Counted from the first letter of the stretch, positions 1 through 11,949 are shown. The stretch: DNA of 64,000 nucleotides from Magnolia sinica (GCF_029962835.1 NC_080590.1:58960001-59024000), one strand, 5' to 3'. Translations and numbers: made by a program. The notes: generated by a model from the sequence alone, not told the origin.

Positions 1-2
1 CT

Positions 3-7
3 CTAGT
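3..7. repeat. Left target-site duplication (CTAGT) of the giant-LTR element
   Basis: Five bases directly before the LTR start TGTAAGGCCC. They match CCAGT at 15036-15040 at four of five positions. The flanking copia frame reads across the site if the element is removed. Confidence 0.7.
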
Positions 8-738
8 TGTAAGGCCCGTATCCTAGACCGTACCATTCTATAGACTCTCGCGGTCCTCCCGGTCGAATTTTGGTGACCCGCTATCTATTATCGGCAATTG
101 CGCGCAATCCTGAGTTGTATCCCATATTCCAGAGTCGGCTCAACCTAAGACTTGTACCCTAGCGACTGCGCCGTCATCGCAGTTCCAACGCCGCGTATTA
201 CGCACCGAGGCGATACCCAAGCCAAGAGATGTGGGCCCACGTTCAGTTCAAGGAAAAACGTCGTGCTTTGTAAAATTCAAGAGAAATATCCCATTAATCA
301 CCTCACATGTCAAGTACAACACCTATCCCCAAAGTCAACTCTCTCTCTTACACATCCCTTACATGTCAAGTACACTCCCATCACTCACCTTTTCACCCAT
401 CACCCTCTTACATCACCTCTCTCTCTCATCTCTCTCTCATTTCAAACTCCATCTCCCAAGCAACCATGAGAGAGGTGGACATCCATGGGAGAGAGCTAGG
501 TGTGGCCCACCTTCCTACCACCCAATCCCACCATCCAAGCTTCATCTCCACCATTAAAACACTTTCCTTGGAACTCTAAAATGCATTGGTGGAAGAAGGA
601 AGAAAAGATCAAAGGTGGGTGTTCATCGTCTTAATTTTTTTTTAGATTTAGGGCCCACTTGTAGTGGGACCCATCTTGATGTATGTGATTGTAAGCTTGA
701 GGGGCCCATAGTGGCAGGGTCCCTCTTATTTCCACCGT

Positions 739-787
739 CTCTCTATCTCTCTCTCTCTCTCTCTCCCTTTCTCCCTCTCTCTCTTTC
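739..787. repeat. CT-rich microsatellite in the 5' LTR
   Basis: Imperfect (CT)n tract. The corresponding place in the 3' LTR (9924-9985) is an uninterrupted and longer (TC)n run, so this tract expanded or decayed after insertion. Confidence 0.85.
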
Positions 788-799
788 CCTTTTTATTTG

Positions 800-2130
800 A
801 TATGTGGCCCACCATGATGCTGGACAGTGAAGATTGACCACACCATCATGTATGTTTTCATCCCACACCGTCCATCTGGAAAGGAGGTGTGGAACCACGT
901 TGATGTATGTGGTGTATGCACACCGTCCAGCAGATCTGGATGATGCTAATTCACATGGACAATGTCTGGACGGTGCTGATCCACTGTGATGTATGTGTTT
1001 TATCAATGCCACCCACATAATGTGGGACCCTTTGTGTGTGGCCCACGTGGTGATGTGGGACTCACATGATATATGTGCTTTATCCAGACCCTCCATCTGT
1101 GCATCCCACATAGCCCAAAGTCGCTGCTTTGATGCTAGCTAGCTCTGTGGTACCATGATGAATGTGGTTCTCCATCCGTCCATCCAGCAGATGTGTGGGG
1201 CCCACCCCACATGTGCTACACGTGTGAGATGGGACCCACCTTGATGCATATATTTTATATCCCAGCCGTCCATCTCCTCCTAGACGTTGGAGACCCCCCT
1301 TATATATATATATATATAATATTATATATTTTGTGGGCCACGTGTGTGGACCCCACCACGATGCATATGTTATATCTATATTGTTCATCCAAATGTCCAG
1401 CGTCTGGACGCTGGACTGGATGTAGTGTAATAATAATGATAATAAACTATTATAATAATATAATATATTACATATATGGTGGGCCCTACGTGGGACCCAC
1501 TTTGTTTGGGAAAAAGCAGATTGGTTGGAGTACCCTCTCCCACATCACCTATATTGTTGCTGCTACAACATATGCATGTTCTATGGGACCCACCCCACAT
1601 GTGCTACACGTGTGGGGGCGAGGCCCACCTTACTGATGTATTATATCCAACGCCGTCCATCTGCAACTATGCAGTTCCTGTGCGAAGGTCAGCAAGTTCT
1701 GTGGGTTCCACTTACGATATGTGTTATCCATGTCGTCCATATGCCGAACAGGTGGGGCCCACCTTGATTGTGTTGTATCTGCACCGTCAAGACATTTGGA
1801 CGGTGCTGTGGCACCATGATTTATGTGTTTTATCTCCACCATCCAGATTGATGGACAGTGGAATTACACCATGATGTATGCGTTTTACATATGTCGCCCA
1901 TCCATTTTTGCAGGGATAGTGGGTCCCACTGAAGTGATGTCATCCAGCTCTATGGGTCCCACCAGCAAGACAGCTGATGTGTTGACGCCAGCACGTTCTG
2001 TGGAGCCTAACCATAATGGATCTGTTCCATCCAGCCGTCCATCTGGACGGTTTGCTGGGTGGGGCCCTCATTGGTATATGCGCTGCGGGTGGACTGACCA
2101 CTGATGTATGTGTTATATCCAAATCATCCA
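800..2130. repeat. Iterated 'GGGCCCACC..GATGTATGTGTTTTATCC..CCGTCCATC' modules in the 5' LTR U3
   Basis: About twelve degenerate iterations of a roughly 40-bp core spaced some 80-120 bp apart: a purine/GGCCCAC stretch, then TGATGTATGTGTTTTATC, then CCGTCCATC. Examples lie near 895, 980, 1062, 1153, 1235, 1352, 1625, 1700, 1765, 1820, 1870 and 2100. The same core forms the ends of the MITEs at 35980-36989. Confidence 0.8.
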
Positions 2131-2455
2131 TCAATTTGGCGAGCTTGTCTTAAGGCTTGAGATAAAAAAAATAAGGCAGATCTATTTATCAGTGGACCAC
2201 ACTACCAAAAACAGTGGAGATTGAACGTCCACCATTGAAACCCTTATTGGGTCATAAGGCTTTTGGATCAATATGATATTTGTTTACTCTCTTAATCCAG
2301 GTCTTTGTGACCTTATGATCAGATGGGATGGAGAATAAACTTTATGGTGAGCCCTGTGATTTGTTTAACCGTGAAAATCATTATCACCACTACTATTTGT
2401 GGTATGGTCCAGATGATCTTTTGATATGATTCATTTTTGGGTTTAAATCTCTAAA
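2100..2455. repeat. MITE-like segment inside the 5' LTR
   Basis: The run GGCAGATCTATTTATCAGTGG, then GTCCACCATTGAAACCC, then GATCAATATGATATTTG, then CATTTTTGGGTTTA matches in order the body of the MITE at 36466-36989 (GATCCAAATCTCAAGTGGG, CCACCATTAAAAAC, AATCAAGCTGATATTTT). A copy lies at 11290-11635 in the 3' LTR, so it predates transposition of this element. Confidence 0.7.
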
Positions 2456-2769
2456 TAGACGAATGTTGTAGATGGTGGGGCCCATTGGTGCAGCCCACTT
2501 GATGTATGGGGCCCATTAGTGCAACCCATTGATGCAACCCACTTGATGTATGGGGCCCATTGGTGCGGCTCATTGATGTGGCCCACTTGATGTATGGGGC
2601 CCATGGTGCGACCCACTTTATGTATGAGGCCCATTGGTGCGGCCTGTGGATATAGCCCACTTAATGTATATTTGAGGCCCATATATGAGGCCCAATGTAA
2701 TGTATTTATGACCTATGTGTCGAGTCCCATAGTGACGTATTCGAGGACCATTATGATATATTCTGGCCC

Positions 2770-3745
2770 ATGTGATGTGGCCCATAGTGATGAGCGTTAG
2801 GCCCATATGAGTAGCGCATAGTGATGAATATATAGGCCCATGTGAGCGGCCCATAGTGATGTGTACAGGCCCATGTGATGTGGCCCATAGTGATGAGTGT
2901 TAGGCCCATATGAGTGGCCCATAGTGATGAGTATTAGGCCCATATGAGCGGCCCATAGTGATGAGTGTTAGGCCCATATGAGTGGCCCATAGTGATGTGT
3001 TATGAGTGGCTCATAGTGATGAGTGTTATGCCCATATGAGCAGCCCATAGTGATGTGTGTTAGGCCCATGTGAGCGGCCCATAGTAGTGTGTGTTAGGCC
3101 CATGTGATGTGGCCCATAGTGATGAGTGTATAGGCCCATGTGATGTGGCCCATAGTGATGAGTGTTAGGCCCGTGTGAGCGGCCCATAGTGATGTGTGTT
3201 AGGCCCATGTGAGTGGCCCATAGTGGTGTGTGTAAGGCCCATGTGAGCGGCCCATAGTGGTGTGTGTAAGGCCCATGTGAGCGGCCTATAATGATGAGTG
3301 TTAGGCCCGTGTGGGCGGCCCATAGTGATGTGTATTGGGCCCATGTGATGTGGCCCGTAGTGATGAGTGTTAGGCTCGTGTGAGCGGCCCATAGTGATGA
3401 GTATTAGGCCTGTGTGAGCGGCCCATAGTGATGTGTATTATGCCCATGTAAGCGGCCCATAGTGATGTGTATTAGGCCCATGTGATGTGGCCCATAGTGA
3501 TGTGTATTAGGCCCATGTGATGTGGCCCATATGATGTGTATTAGGCCCATGTGAGCGGCCCATAGTGGTGTGTGTTAGGCCCATAGCGATGAGTGTTAGG
3601 CCCATGTGATGCGGCCCATAGTGATGTGTATTAGGCCCATATGAGCGGCCCATAGTGATGTGTATTAGACCCGTGTGAGCGGCTCATAGTGATGTGTATT
3701 AGGTCCATGTGTGTGGTCCATAGTGATGTGTTTAAGGCCCATGTG
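2770..3745. repeat. 34-bp tandem array in the 5' LTR U3
   Basis: About 28 degenerate copies of a 34-bp unit with two GGCCCAT half-units: GGCCCATAGTGATGTGT and GTTAGGCCCATGTGAGC. Flanked by related looser repeats (GCCCACTTGATGTATGGGG before, GGCCCATTGTGATTGTATG after). It is A/T-balanced and has no credible coding content. Confidence 0.88.
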
Positions 3746-4072
3746 ATGCGGCCCACTTGATGTATGAGACCCTTGTGTAAGGCCCATTGAGATTGCAGGT
3801 GGCCCATTGTGATTGTATGTGGCCCATTGTGATTGTATGGGTCCCGATGTGATGTATAAGGCCCATGTGATGTGGCCCACTTGATGTATAAGACCCTTGT
3901 GTAAGGCCCATTGTAATTGTAGGTGGCCCATTGTGATTTTATGGGGTCCGTTTTGATGTAATTGTAGCCATTGATGAGGCCTAATATGATGTATATGTGG
4001 CCCTTGAGCACGGCCTATTGTAATGTATATTAGGCCCTTGCGTAAGGCTATGGGCCCACTATATGTTTAGCT

Positions 4073-4080
4073 CTATATAA
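4073..4080 (+). promoter_or_regulatory. Putative LTR TATA box (CTATATAA)
   Basis: CTCTATATAAGC follows the tandem arrays and is conserved in the 3' LTR (CTCTATATAGGC, 13257-13266). If this is the promoter, U3 is about 4.07 kb and R-U5 about 1.8 kb. In the solo LTR the site has decayed (antisense CTTATAGCG near 28008). Confidence 0.5.
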
Positions 4081-5149
4081 GCAACTCCTTAGGAGCAATG
4101 TTAAATGATCATATTGATAAGCAATGATAGTTAAATGTCCTCATTGTGACCTTCCCTTAGGCCCTTTGATAGGCCGATTATCGATACCAGTTATCGATAC
4201 CGATTATGAGTATGTGACAGCATAGCATCATGATACATGCCCATACGCATCATATGTAAGTTTATTATGAGATATAGTTGGCTATTGCATCTACCATAGG
4301 GCAGGTTGTTCATGGGACTCCTTGATAGGCGAAGTTGTCCCACATGAGTGCATGGTATGCGCAGGATTGATGCATGATTGGACTGTGTGACTCATGCATC
4401 TCACATTTTATGATTATGATTACAGTACGCCCTAGCGACATCAGGGTCGTAGCCTCCACAGGCATATTGTAGATGGCTAGATGGGACACCGAAAATCTAT
4501 TCTACATGGGGTGTTATAGATATCCCTAGGTGAAACTCACTAAACCCTCTTGGTTCTAGAGGTTGCTCCAACGTCTAAACCGAGTGGATGCATGAGCTCA
4601 TGAGGGCCGTATACCATTAGGCCGCGTCTCCCACTGTGTCATGGTCGGTTGGAAGGGGGTGCGGCCTTACCTACCAAGAGGAGGGGACAAAGCTATGCTG
4701 AGTTTAACCAGCTCGAGGAATGGGTCCGTTATCTACGAGCCGGGCCCGATCTTGGCAGGCGAATAGTGAGGTCTCTTCCACTCACCTTGTTGCACATGAT
4801 GTGGCAGCAATCTGGTTTAGAGTGTACTAGACCAAAGTGATTTCTTAAAGAGGAACCGTGCTGATATGTGGACTTATTAAGTAGGAGTTGCATACTCATT
4901 CATTCATTTATTCACTATCCACTAAGGCTGGTGGTCCCCAACTAATTGTTGTGTACCTCCGTAATGGTAAGGATTTCAGTTAGGGCGCGCGACCAACCTG
5001 AGATCAGGAGTCTATTACATTGAGTCTGGCTATCTAAATTTAAGTATGGGACTGGTTTGGATAGAAGTCCCTTGTGATGGACCCCATAGCCTGCGATACT
5101 ACATACTATCATCCAGACTTCACTCTAGCTCGGTCATTTCACGCCACTA

Positions 5150-8067
5150 TGGTAGATTTATAGTAAAATATGTGTATAAGTGTAAGTCCCTGAATTACAT
5201 ATACAACCAGATCGTGTAAAAGTGTTATTTATCAAAATTATAAGTACAAGTTACATCATTTCAGTTCCCAAAATAGTAATCCCATAGATCCCGCGCAACA
5301 GACCGAGGCTCGCTAGAACCCGTCTGAAAACTGCATATAGGAGAAGGCAGCCTCGTCGTCATCCAGCTCCCGCTCTGCCTCAGACGTCGCATCCACATCT
5401 GCAACATCAGGGCCTAAGACAGAGTCTGGTGGGTGTGCAACACCGCCCCAGAAACGTGGGAGTGAGTGATCAACTCAGTGGAACAATAAGGCACTGGTTA
5501 ACATGTTATCAGTTCAATCAAACAGTAATGATAAAGCAGGACAAGTAAATAAATCCTAAGTACTCTTGTTAATGCAGGTATGAATGCAATATGATGCGTG
5601 CCCTCACGCGTACACCCTCAGCGTCTTCATCTTACGTTACGCATGACATCGCCTCAAAGTGTGCCACATCTACAAAGCACATGCAAATGCGGTGCATGGA
5701 TATGATTACCAAGTTGTTATTAGTCCATTTCACACAACAGGATTGGGAAGCTAAGATACCTTCCTCATATCACTATCCAACAGTGATCCATACTAGGGTC
5801 GTCAATCCTAGACATCTCATACGATCATATAGTTGAGGTCGTAGCAAAGGGCTCGTCACCAATCAATACACGCCTTTCATGCCCTTACTACCACAGATCG
5901 GCTCGTCACCTCCTTGCGGTATCCAGGTATGCTCGAGGTCACTACAAGGGCTCGTCACCAATCAATGTAGGCCGACAGCACGAATATAGTGTCCCATACC
6001 ACCATAATCGGCTCACGAGATTAAGTTGCTCACTGGTCACTACGGGGAGGCTCGTCACCCCAGCGTAAGCCGACAGCTCGACCACGGTGTCCCATACCAC
6101 CATGTCCGGCTCATGAGTCTTAGCGGATCAGGTACCATGGTTATTAGGATTTCACTGGTAAGTTCGGTATCCTAGATTCAAGCAGTAGCGTCCATACATG
6201 GTTAACATACATCGGACAATCGGGTTAGTTGACGAACTCGACTAGCACGAGCGCACGTTGAATTGAACGACATGGAGTGCGCAAACACCCCGCGTGGCCA
6301 AACCACTGCCGCCAACTCTAATACGGCTCGGGTTCGCCTAATACGTCCTACGTGGCGAAAGCAATCTCAACCACGACTCATAGAGTCAATTACCGATTTC
6401 CTGGACCAAGGCATAGTCCCAAACACATTACACTACTACAGGTATTCATATGGAATGTAAAACAGTAATCAAACAACAACTCAAATCATGGTACACCAGC
6501 ACTTGAAGAATATGAACTTAACATAAATGTAAGCATAGGAGATGCTTGAATTGGAATAACTTGGAATGTAACTGCAGAAAGAAATCATGCGCACCCATAG
6601 GAGTATTGAGAATCACTCCTCAACGCCCACATTTAGTGTAATCAGTTACACTTAGATCATTCATGCATTTCTACAAACACTTAGCATACATGGAACAACA
6701 TACATGACGCATGTTGAAATACATGCACTTAGACAATTCCTTTTATCAAGGAGCTATCATACATGCATCTAGCATACATACATGACAAATAATCATGGCA
6801 AACACAAGTGCGTATTTTATACATATACGGTACTTTATAAATACACTTAGAATACACAAATCTCAATATAGCATATGCATAACAGGAAAACGATGTAAAC
6901 ACAACATTTGGCATGTGAAATCTCATCCATAACAAGAATAAATCACTAACTGGGATTGAAAGCCTTGAAAACCATAACCTATACACTTAAAGTCCGCACC
7001 TTAAGCAAAGAAAGAACCGCCGAACTGATTTAGACGAGTTGTCTTCGTCAACGGCGCAAGAATACCCTAAAATAAGGATAGAAATGAGATACTACAACAC
7101 CAAGTCTAATCTAAGCTCTAACACAGATTAGGGTTAGTTTAACTTACCCCAAAAGAACTCAGAATCGCCAAAGGAACGATTTAAAGTGAAGATTCAAAGG
7201 TGAAGAAGAACAAGGAAGAATCAAGATGAATCACCAACCAATCTCTCTCACTAACTCTCTCTTTTCCACTCTCTTTCCAAGCTAGGGTTAGAGAAATTCG
7301 TATGGAAATGAGAGCTAGGGTTTAAGGACTATATATAGACCTTAAAATGATGGAAATAACCCCAGGGTCAAGGTATACTTAGTTTATAACCAAAGTACGC
7401 CTTTCTCGATCCAACGAAGCACTTCTGGTGGGCCTATAACCACGAAAGGTCGGACTTAAGCTCACTGACCATGGATCTAGGTCAGGCTGAGTTTTCATAC
7501 CGAGGCTCTTCAGATCGGCCGTGGCGGACCACACTCAATTCAGCGGTCACGGAATCTCGATCGAGTCCACAAGCACTAGGATATGCATGGGCCAATTCCT
7601 GATTCGAGGGTGAAATTGGGTCGAGAATCCAACGGTCGGATAGCTTAAATTCGTCGCGCATGCCACACGACTCAGATTTCATAAAAAGCTTATTAAATTC
7701 CAACCGTTCTCACACTCTTCACTCCGAACTCAACCAAATCGACCCAGAACATCAGATCGACTTGATTTTTGAGGTGAAGACCAAGCCCAACTCAGTGACC
7801 GCAACAGCCTAAGATCATCGCCATCGGACTTTCGACGCGCGGTCTAGATCCGATCCAGATCTTCCAAAAAATCCCCAGAACAACTGGATTTAGCGATGGA
7901 TCCCAGATTTCAGAGTAACGTAGCGCTCACTAATCTGCACGTTTAGAGCCATGCAGATACAATTTAAAGTGATTGATGCGAATTTCACAAGCAATCGAGT
8001 AAAGCACTAATTACCCCAAAACAACTACTTAAGGAAAGATTAGCACAAAAATTCCAAGGTCGTTACA
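5150..8067 (-). mobile_element. Probable antisense gypsy solo LTR inside the 5' giant LTR
   Basis: Present only in the 5' LTR; the 3' LTR runs straight across the site (14310-14335). Read on the minus strand it starts TGTAACGACC, a typical gypsy LTR start, and has CTATATATAG at 7329-7338 followed by pyrimidine-rich leader-like sequence. Degenerate repeats GGCTCGTCACC...GTGTCCCATACCACCA occur at 5840-6120. I see no gag-pol. The left edge is uncertain by some bases and no clean target duplication is visible, so solo-LTR status is inferred. Confidence 0.6.
7329..7338 (-). promoter_or_regulatory. Putative TATA box of the nested antisense LTR
   Basis: CTATATATAG (self-complementary) lies within TTTAAGG...CCTTAAA. 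On the minus strand it is followed by a pyrimidine-rich stretch with CCCTAGC motifs and a CTCTCTTT leader, as in LTR R/U5 regions. The orientation is set by the LTR ends. Confidence 0.4.
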
Positions 8068-8194
8068 GCATTGCATCCGCAGCATTTAACATTTTAGGTT
8101 GCCATGTTTCTGCAATGATATGGTTGTTAACATTCATGCCTTACATCGTATAGCCTTGGTATGGTTGATGGCATTCATGATCTTACTAGTATAT

Positions 8195-8360
8195 TTTCGC
8201 TTACTCTGATATCGTATGATTCATGATGTTGTCAGTATGTCCGCTTACTCTGATATCGTATGATTCATGATGTTGTCAGTATTTCCGCTTACTCTGATAT
8301 CGTATGATTCATTATCTTGTCAGTATTTTCATTTATTTCGATATTATATTATTTATGGCA
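8195..8360. repeat. 44-bp tandem repeat in the 5' LTR (3-4 units)
   Basis: Unit GTCCGCTTACTCTGATATCG followed by TATGATTCATGATGTTGTCA and GTAT. There are three good copies and one degenerate copy. The same array lies at 14448-14620 in the 3' LTR. Confidence 0.85.
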
Positions 8361-8786
8361 ATGTATTGTATACTTGGCACTTACCTTGTGCACACACTTT
8401 CACCACCCTCTAAGCTTTATATAAGCTTATGCACGATAGAAGCGCACAGATGGCATTAGGTCGCAGCAACGTTGAGCTTGGAGCGTGTAACAGACTTTTG
8501 GAGCTTTGATTTTTGACATATGTATTTTCCTTTCAGCACAGTATTCAATATTTATAATAGTGGATATGTGATGATGATGTTGCTTTTGCGATTTGGGTAA
8601 ACTTGTGGCTATGCTTCTTACGAGATAAACGTACATTGGAAAATCCTCTTTGTAGGATCCCAGGATTGAAATCTGGTGTATGCACACTGGAAGCCAAGAA
8701 TGGGGTACTACGGAGGTTGTCGGCACCGGATTCGGCAATTGAGAATTTTTTCAGCCCAGTTTTTGAGTTTAGGGCGTTATAGAAGT

Positions 8787-8798
8787 TGGTATCAGAGC
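8787..8798 (+). other. Primer-binding site (tRNA-iMet type)
   Basis: TGGTATCAGAGC is the standard plant LTR-retrotransposon sequence complementary to the 3' end of initiator tRNA-Met. It lies five bases after the LTR end at 8781. Confidence 0.93.
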
Positions 8799-9165
8799 AT
8801 AACTTGGGAATACCTGAAGATAAAATCACATATCTGGTGATAGCTACCCTGCACTCTATAATTGTGGAGAACTTAGAATCGTTAGATCCCCAAGTTCAAA
8901 TAATTTAGAAATTTTCTGATATAGCTCCCTACCGTTGAGATTGTGAGGCTGCATAGTATCCTCATTTCGATCGTTCCTTATCCGGGATCTAAGGTTTAAT
9001 AAGGGTCACCATTCTGTTGAGGAGACATCTTGGGAGCGCAAGGCTAAGATTAGAGAACGCTATCTCCATTAATTTATAGATTGATTATGCCTTGTTTATA
9101 TCGATGCTTCTTCTTCCCCTGCCTTATCCTGCGTGATAGTAAATTTTAAGGTTGAAGTTTTCATT

Positions 9166-9175
9166 AGGAGGGGAG
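9166..9175 (+). other. Polypurine tract AGGAGGGGAG
   Basis: A ten-base purine run directly before the 3' LTR start TGCTATAAGGCCC. This is the expected plus-strand primer position. Confidence 0.88.
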
Positions 9176-9922
9176 TGCTATAAGGCCCGTATCTTAGACC
9201 ATATCGTTCCGTAGACTCCTGCAGTCCTCCCGGTCAAATTTCGGCGACCCACGATCTGTTATCGGCAATTGCATGCAACCCTGAGTCATATTCCGTATTC
9301 CAGAGTCTGCTCGACCCAAGACTTGTACCCTAGTGACAGCGCCGTCACCACGGTTCCGACACCGCGTATTACGCGCCGAGGCGATACCCAGGCCAAGAGA
9401 TGTGGGCCCGCGTTCAGTTCGAAAAAAAATATCATGCTTTACAAAATCCAAGAGAAATATCCCATCAATCACCTCACATGTCAAGTACAACACCCATCCC
9501 CAAAGTCAACTCTCTCTCTCTCTTACACATCACTTACATGTCAAGTACACTCCCATCACTCACTCACCCATCACTCACCTTTTCACCCATCACCCTCTTA
9601 CATCACCTCTCTCTCTCATCTCTCTCTCATTTCAAACTCCATCTCCTAAGCAACCATAAGAGGTGGATGTCCATGGGAGAGAGCTAGGTGTGGCCCACCT
9701 TCCTACCACCCAATCCCACCATCCAAGCTTCATTTCCACTGTTGAAACTCTTTCCTTAGAACTCTAGAACTCATTGGTGGAAGAAGGAAGAAGAGATCAA
9801 AGGTGAGTGTTCATCATCTTGTTTTTTCTTTATTTAGGGCCCACTTTTAATGGGACTCATCTTGATGTATGTGATTGTAAGCTTGAGGGGCCCATAGTGG
9901 CGGGGTCCCTCCTATTTTCACC

Positions 9923-9923
<1 letters not shown>

Positions 9924-9985
<62 letters not shown>
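9924..9985. repeat. (TC)n microsatellite in the 3' LTR
   Basis: About 31 uninterrupted TC dinucleotides. It is longer than the matching tract in the 5' LTR. Confidence 0.95.
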
Positions 9986-9987
<2 letters not shown>

Positions 9988-10004
9988 CCATTTTATTTGA
10001 TGTG

Positions 10005-11310
10005 TGGCCCACCATGATGCTGGACGGTGGAGATCCACAACACCATGATGTATGTTTTCATCCCACACTGTCCATCTGGACGGGAGATGTGGGACCACCT
10101 TGATGTATGTGGTGTATGCACACCATCCAGCAGATCTGGATGCTGCTGATTTACATGGACAATGTCTAGACGGTGCTTATCCACCGTGATGTATGTGTTT
10201 TATCAATGCCACCCACATAATGTGGTACCCTCTGTGTGTGGCCCACGTGGTGATGTGGGACTCACATGATATATGTGCTTTATCCAGACCCTTCATCTAT
10301 GCATCTCACATAGCACAAACTTGTTACTTTGACACTAGCTAGCTCTGTGGCACCATGATGAATGTGGTTCTCCATCCGTCCATCCAGCAGATGTGCACGT
10401 GCTACACATGTGGAATGGGACCCACCTTGATGCATGTATTTTATATCCCAGCCGTCCATCTCTTCTTGGACGCTGAAGACACCCCTTATATTTTTATATA
10501 TATATATATATATTATATGTGTGGTGAGCCACGTGTGTGGACCCCACGACGTGTGTTATATCTATATCGTCCATCCAAAAGTCCAGCGTCTGGACACCGG
10601 ACTGGATGTAGTATAATAATAATAATAATAATAAACTATTATAATAATATAATATATTATATATATGGTGGGCCCTACGTGGGACCCACCTTATTTGGGA
10701 AAAAGCAGATTGGCTGGAGTACCCTCTCCCACACCACCTATATTACTACTGCTGCAACGTATGCATGTTCTGTGGAACCCACCCCACACGTGTTGCATGT
10801 GTGGGGCTGGGGCCCACCTTGCTGATGTATTATATCCAACACCGTCCATCCGCAGCTATGCAGCTACTGTGCAGAGGTTAACAAGTTCTGTGGGTTCCAC
10901 TTACGGTATGTGTTATCCACGCCGTTCATATGCCGAATGGGTGGGGCCCACCTTGATTATGTTGTGTCTGCACCATCCAGACATTTGGACGGTGCTGTGG
11001 GACCATGATTTATGTGTTTTACCTCCACTGTCTTGATTGCTTGACGGTGGGATTACACCGTGATGTATGTGTTTTACATATATCGTCTATCAATTTCTAC
11101 AAGGACAGTGGGTCTCACTGAAGTGACGTCATCCAACTCTATGGGTCCGACCAACAAGATAGGTGATGTGTTGACGTCAGCACGTTCTGTGGAGCCCAAC
11201 CATGATGGATCTACCGTCCATCTGGACGTTTTGCTGGGTGGGGTCCTCATAGGTATATGTGTTGCGGGTGGACTGACCACTGATGTATGTGTTATATCCA
11301 AACCGTCCAT
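10005..11310. repeat. Iterated GGGCCCAC/CCGTCCATC modules in the 3' LTR U3
   Basis: Same series as 800-2130, in the same order and spacing. It includes interspersed TATATA and TAATAATAA tracts at 10495-10515 and 10612-10660. Confidence 0.8.
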
Positions 11311-11949
11311 CAATTTGGGGAGCTTGTCTTAAGGCTTAAGATAAAAAAATGAGGCAGATCTATTTATCAGTGGACCACACTGCCAAAAACAGTGGAGATT
11401 GAACGTCCACCATTGAAACCCTTATTGGGTCACAAGGCTTTTGGATCAATATGATATTTGTTTACCCTCTTAATCCAGGTCTTTGTGACCTTATGATCAG
11501 ATTGGATGGAGAATAAACTTTATGGTGGGCCCTGTGATTTGTTTAACTGTGAAAATCATTATCACCACTACCATTTGCAGTATGGTCCAGATGATCTTTT
11601 GATATGATTCATTTTTGGGTTTAGATCTCTAAATAGACGAATGGTGTAAATGGTGAGGCCCATTGGTGCAGCCCATTGATGTGGCCCACTGATGTATGGG
11701 GCCCATTAGTGTGGCCCATTGATGCAGCCCACTTGATGCATGGGGCCCATTGGTGCGGCCCATTGATGTGGCCCACTTGATGTATGGGGCCCATTGGTGC
11801 GGCCCATTGATGTATGAGGCGTATTGGTGCAACCCGTGGATACGACCCACTTAATGTATAATTGAGTCCCATATATGAGGCCGAATGTGATGTATTTATG
11901 ACCCATGTGTCGAGGCCCATTGTGACATATTCGAGGACCATTGTGATAT

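Larger units (their letters stand above)
8..8781 (+). repeat. 5' LTR of the giant-LTR element, with a nested 2.9 kb insertion
   Basis: Starts TGTAAGGCCC and ends GGGCGTTATA, just before the primer-binding site. It aligns over its whole length to 9176-15035 except for 5150-8067, which is absent there. Without the insertion it is about 5.86 kb. Order: CT-rich leader, iterated GGGCCCAC/CCGTCCATC modules, MITE-like segment, 34-bp tandem array, TATA box near 4073, then a 3' part with TATATAAGC at 8416 and a 44-bp tandem repeat. Confidence 0.88.
8782..9175 (+). other. 394-bp internal region of the giant-LTR element
   Basis: Contains only a primer-binding site at the left, about 340 bp without a usable ORF, and a purine tract at the right. 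The last ~60 bp (GTAAATTTTAAGG...GAAGTTTTC) look like the decayed tail of a Tekay/Del-type pol gene next to the polypurine tract. I infer that gag and nearly all of pol were deleted. No packaging signal can be identified by eye. Confidence 0.7.

Noticed and set aside
152-579. Overlapping plus-strand open frames near the LTR start, repeated at 9269-9687
   Set aside because: All three frames are open because the DNA is pyrimidine-rich CTCTC/CACCT sequence. The frames are not conserved between the two LTR copies in a protein-like way.
2770-3745. Possible CRISPR array
   Set aside because: Units are contiguous and degenerate with no unique spacers, and the context is a plant LTR.
2443-4011. Minus-strand open frames rich in Gly, His and Thr (peptides such as THHYGPHHMG) up to 126 codons
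   Set aside because: They are translations of the 34-bp tandem array and its neighbours. Three units make 102 bp, so a repeat peptide appears in any frame lacking stops. No start context or homology; the same artefact appears at 11621-13052.
10355-10825. 156-codon plus-strand frame in the 3' LTR
   Set aside because: It runs through the GGGCCCAC/CCGTCCATC modules and a TATATA tract (poly Tyr-Ile). The counterpart at 1193-1636 differs by frameshifts.
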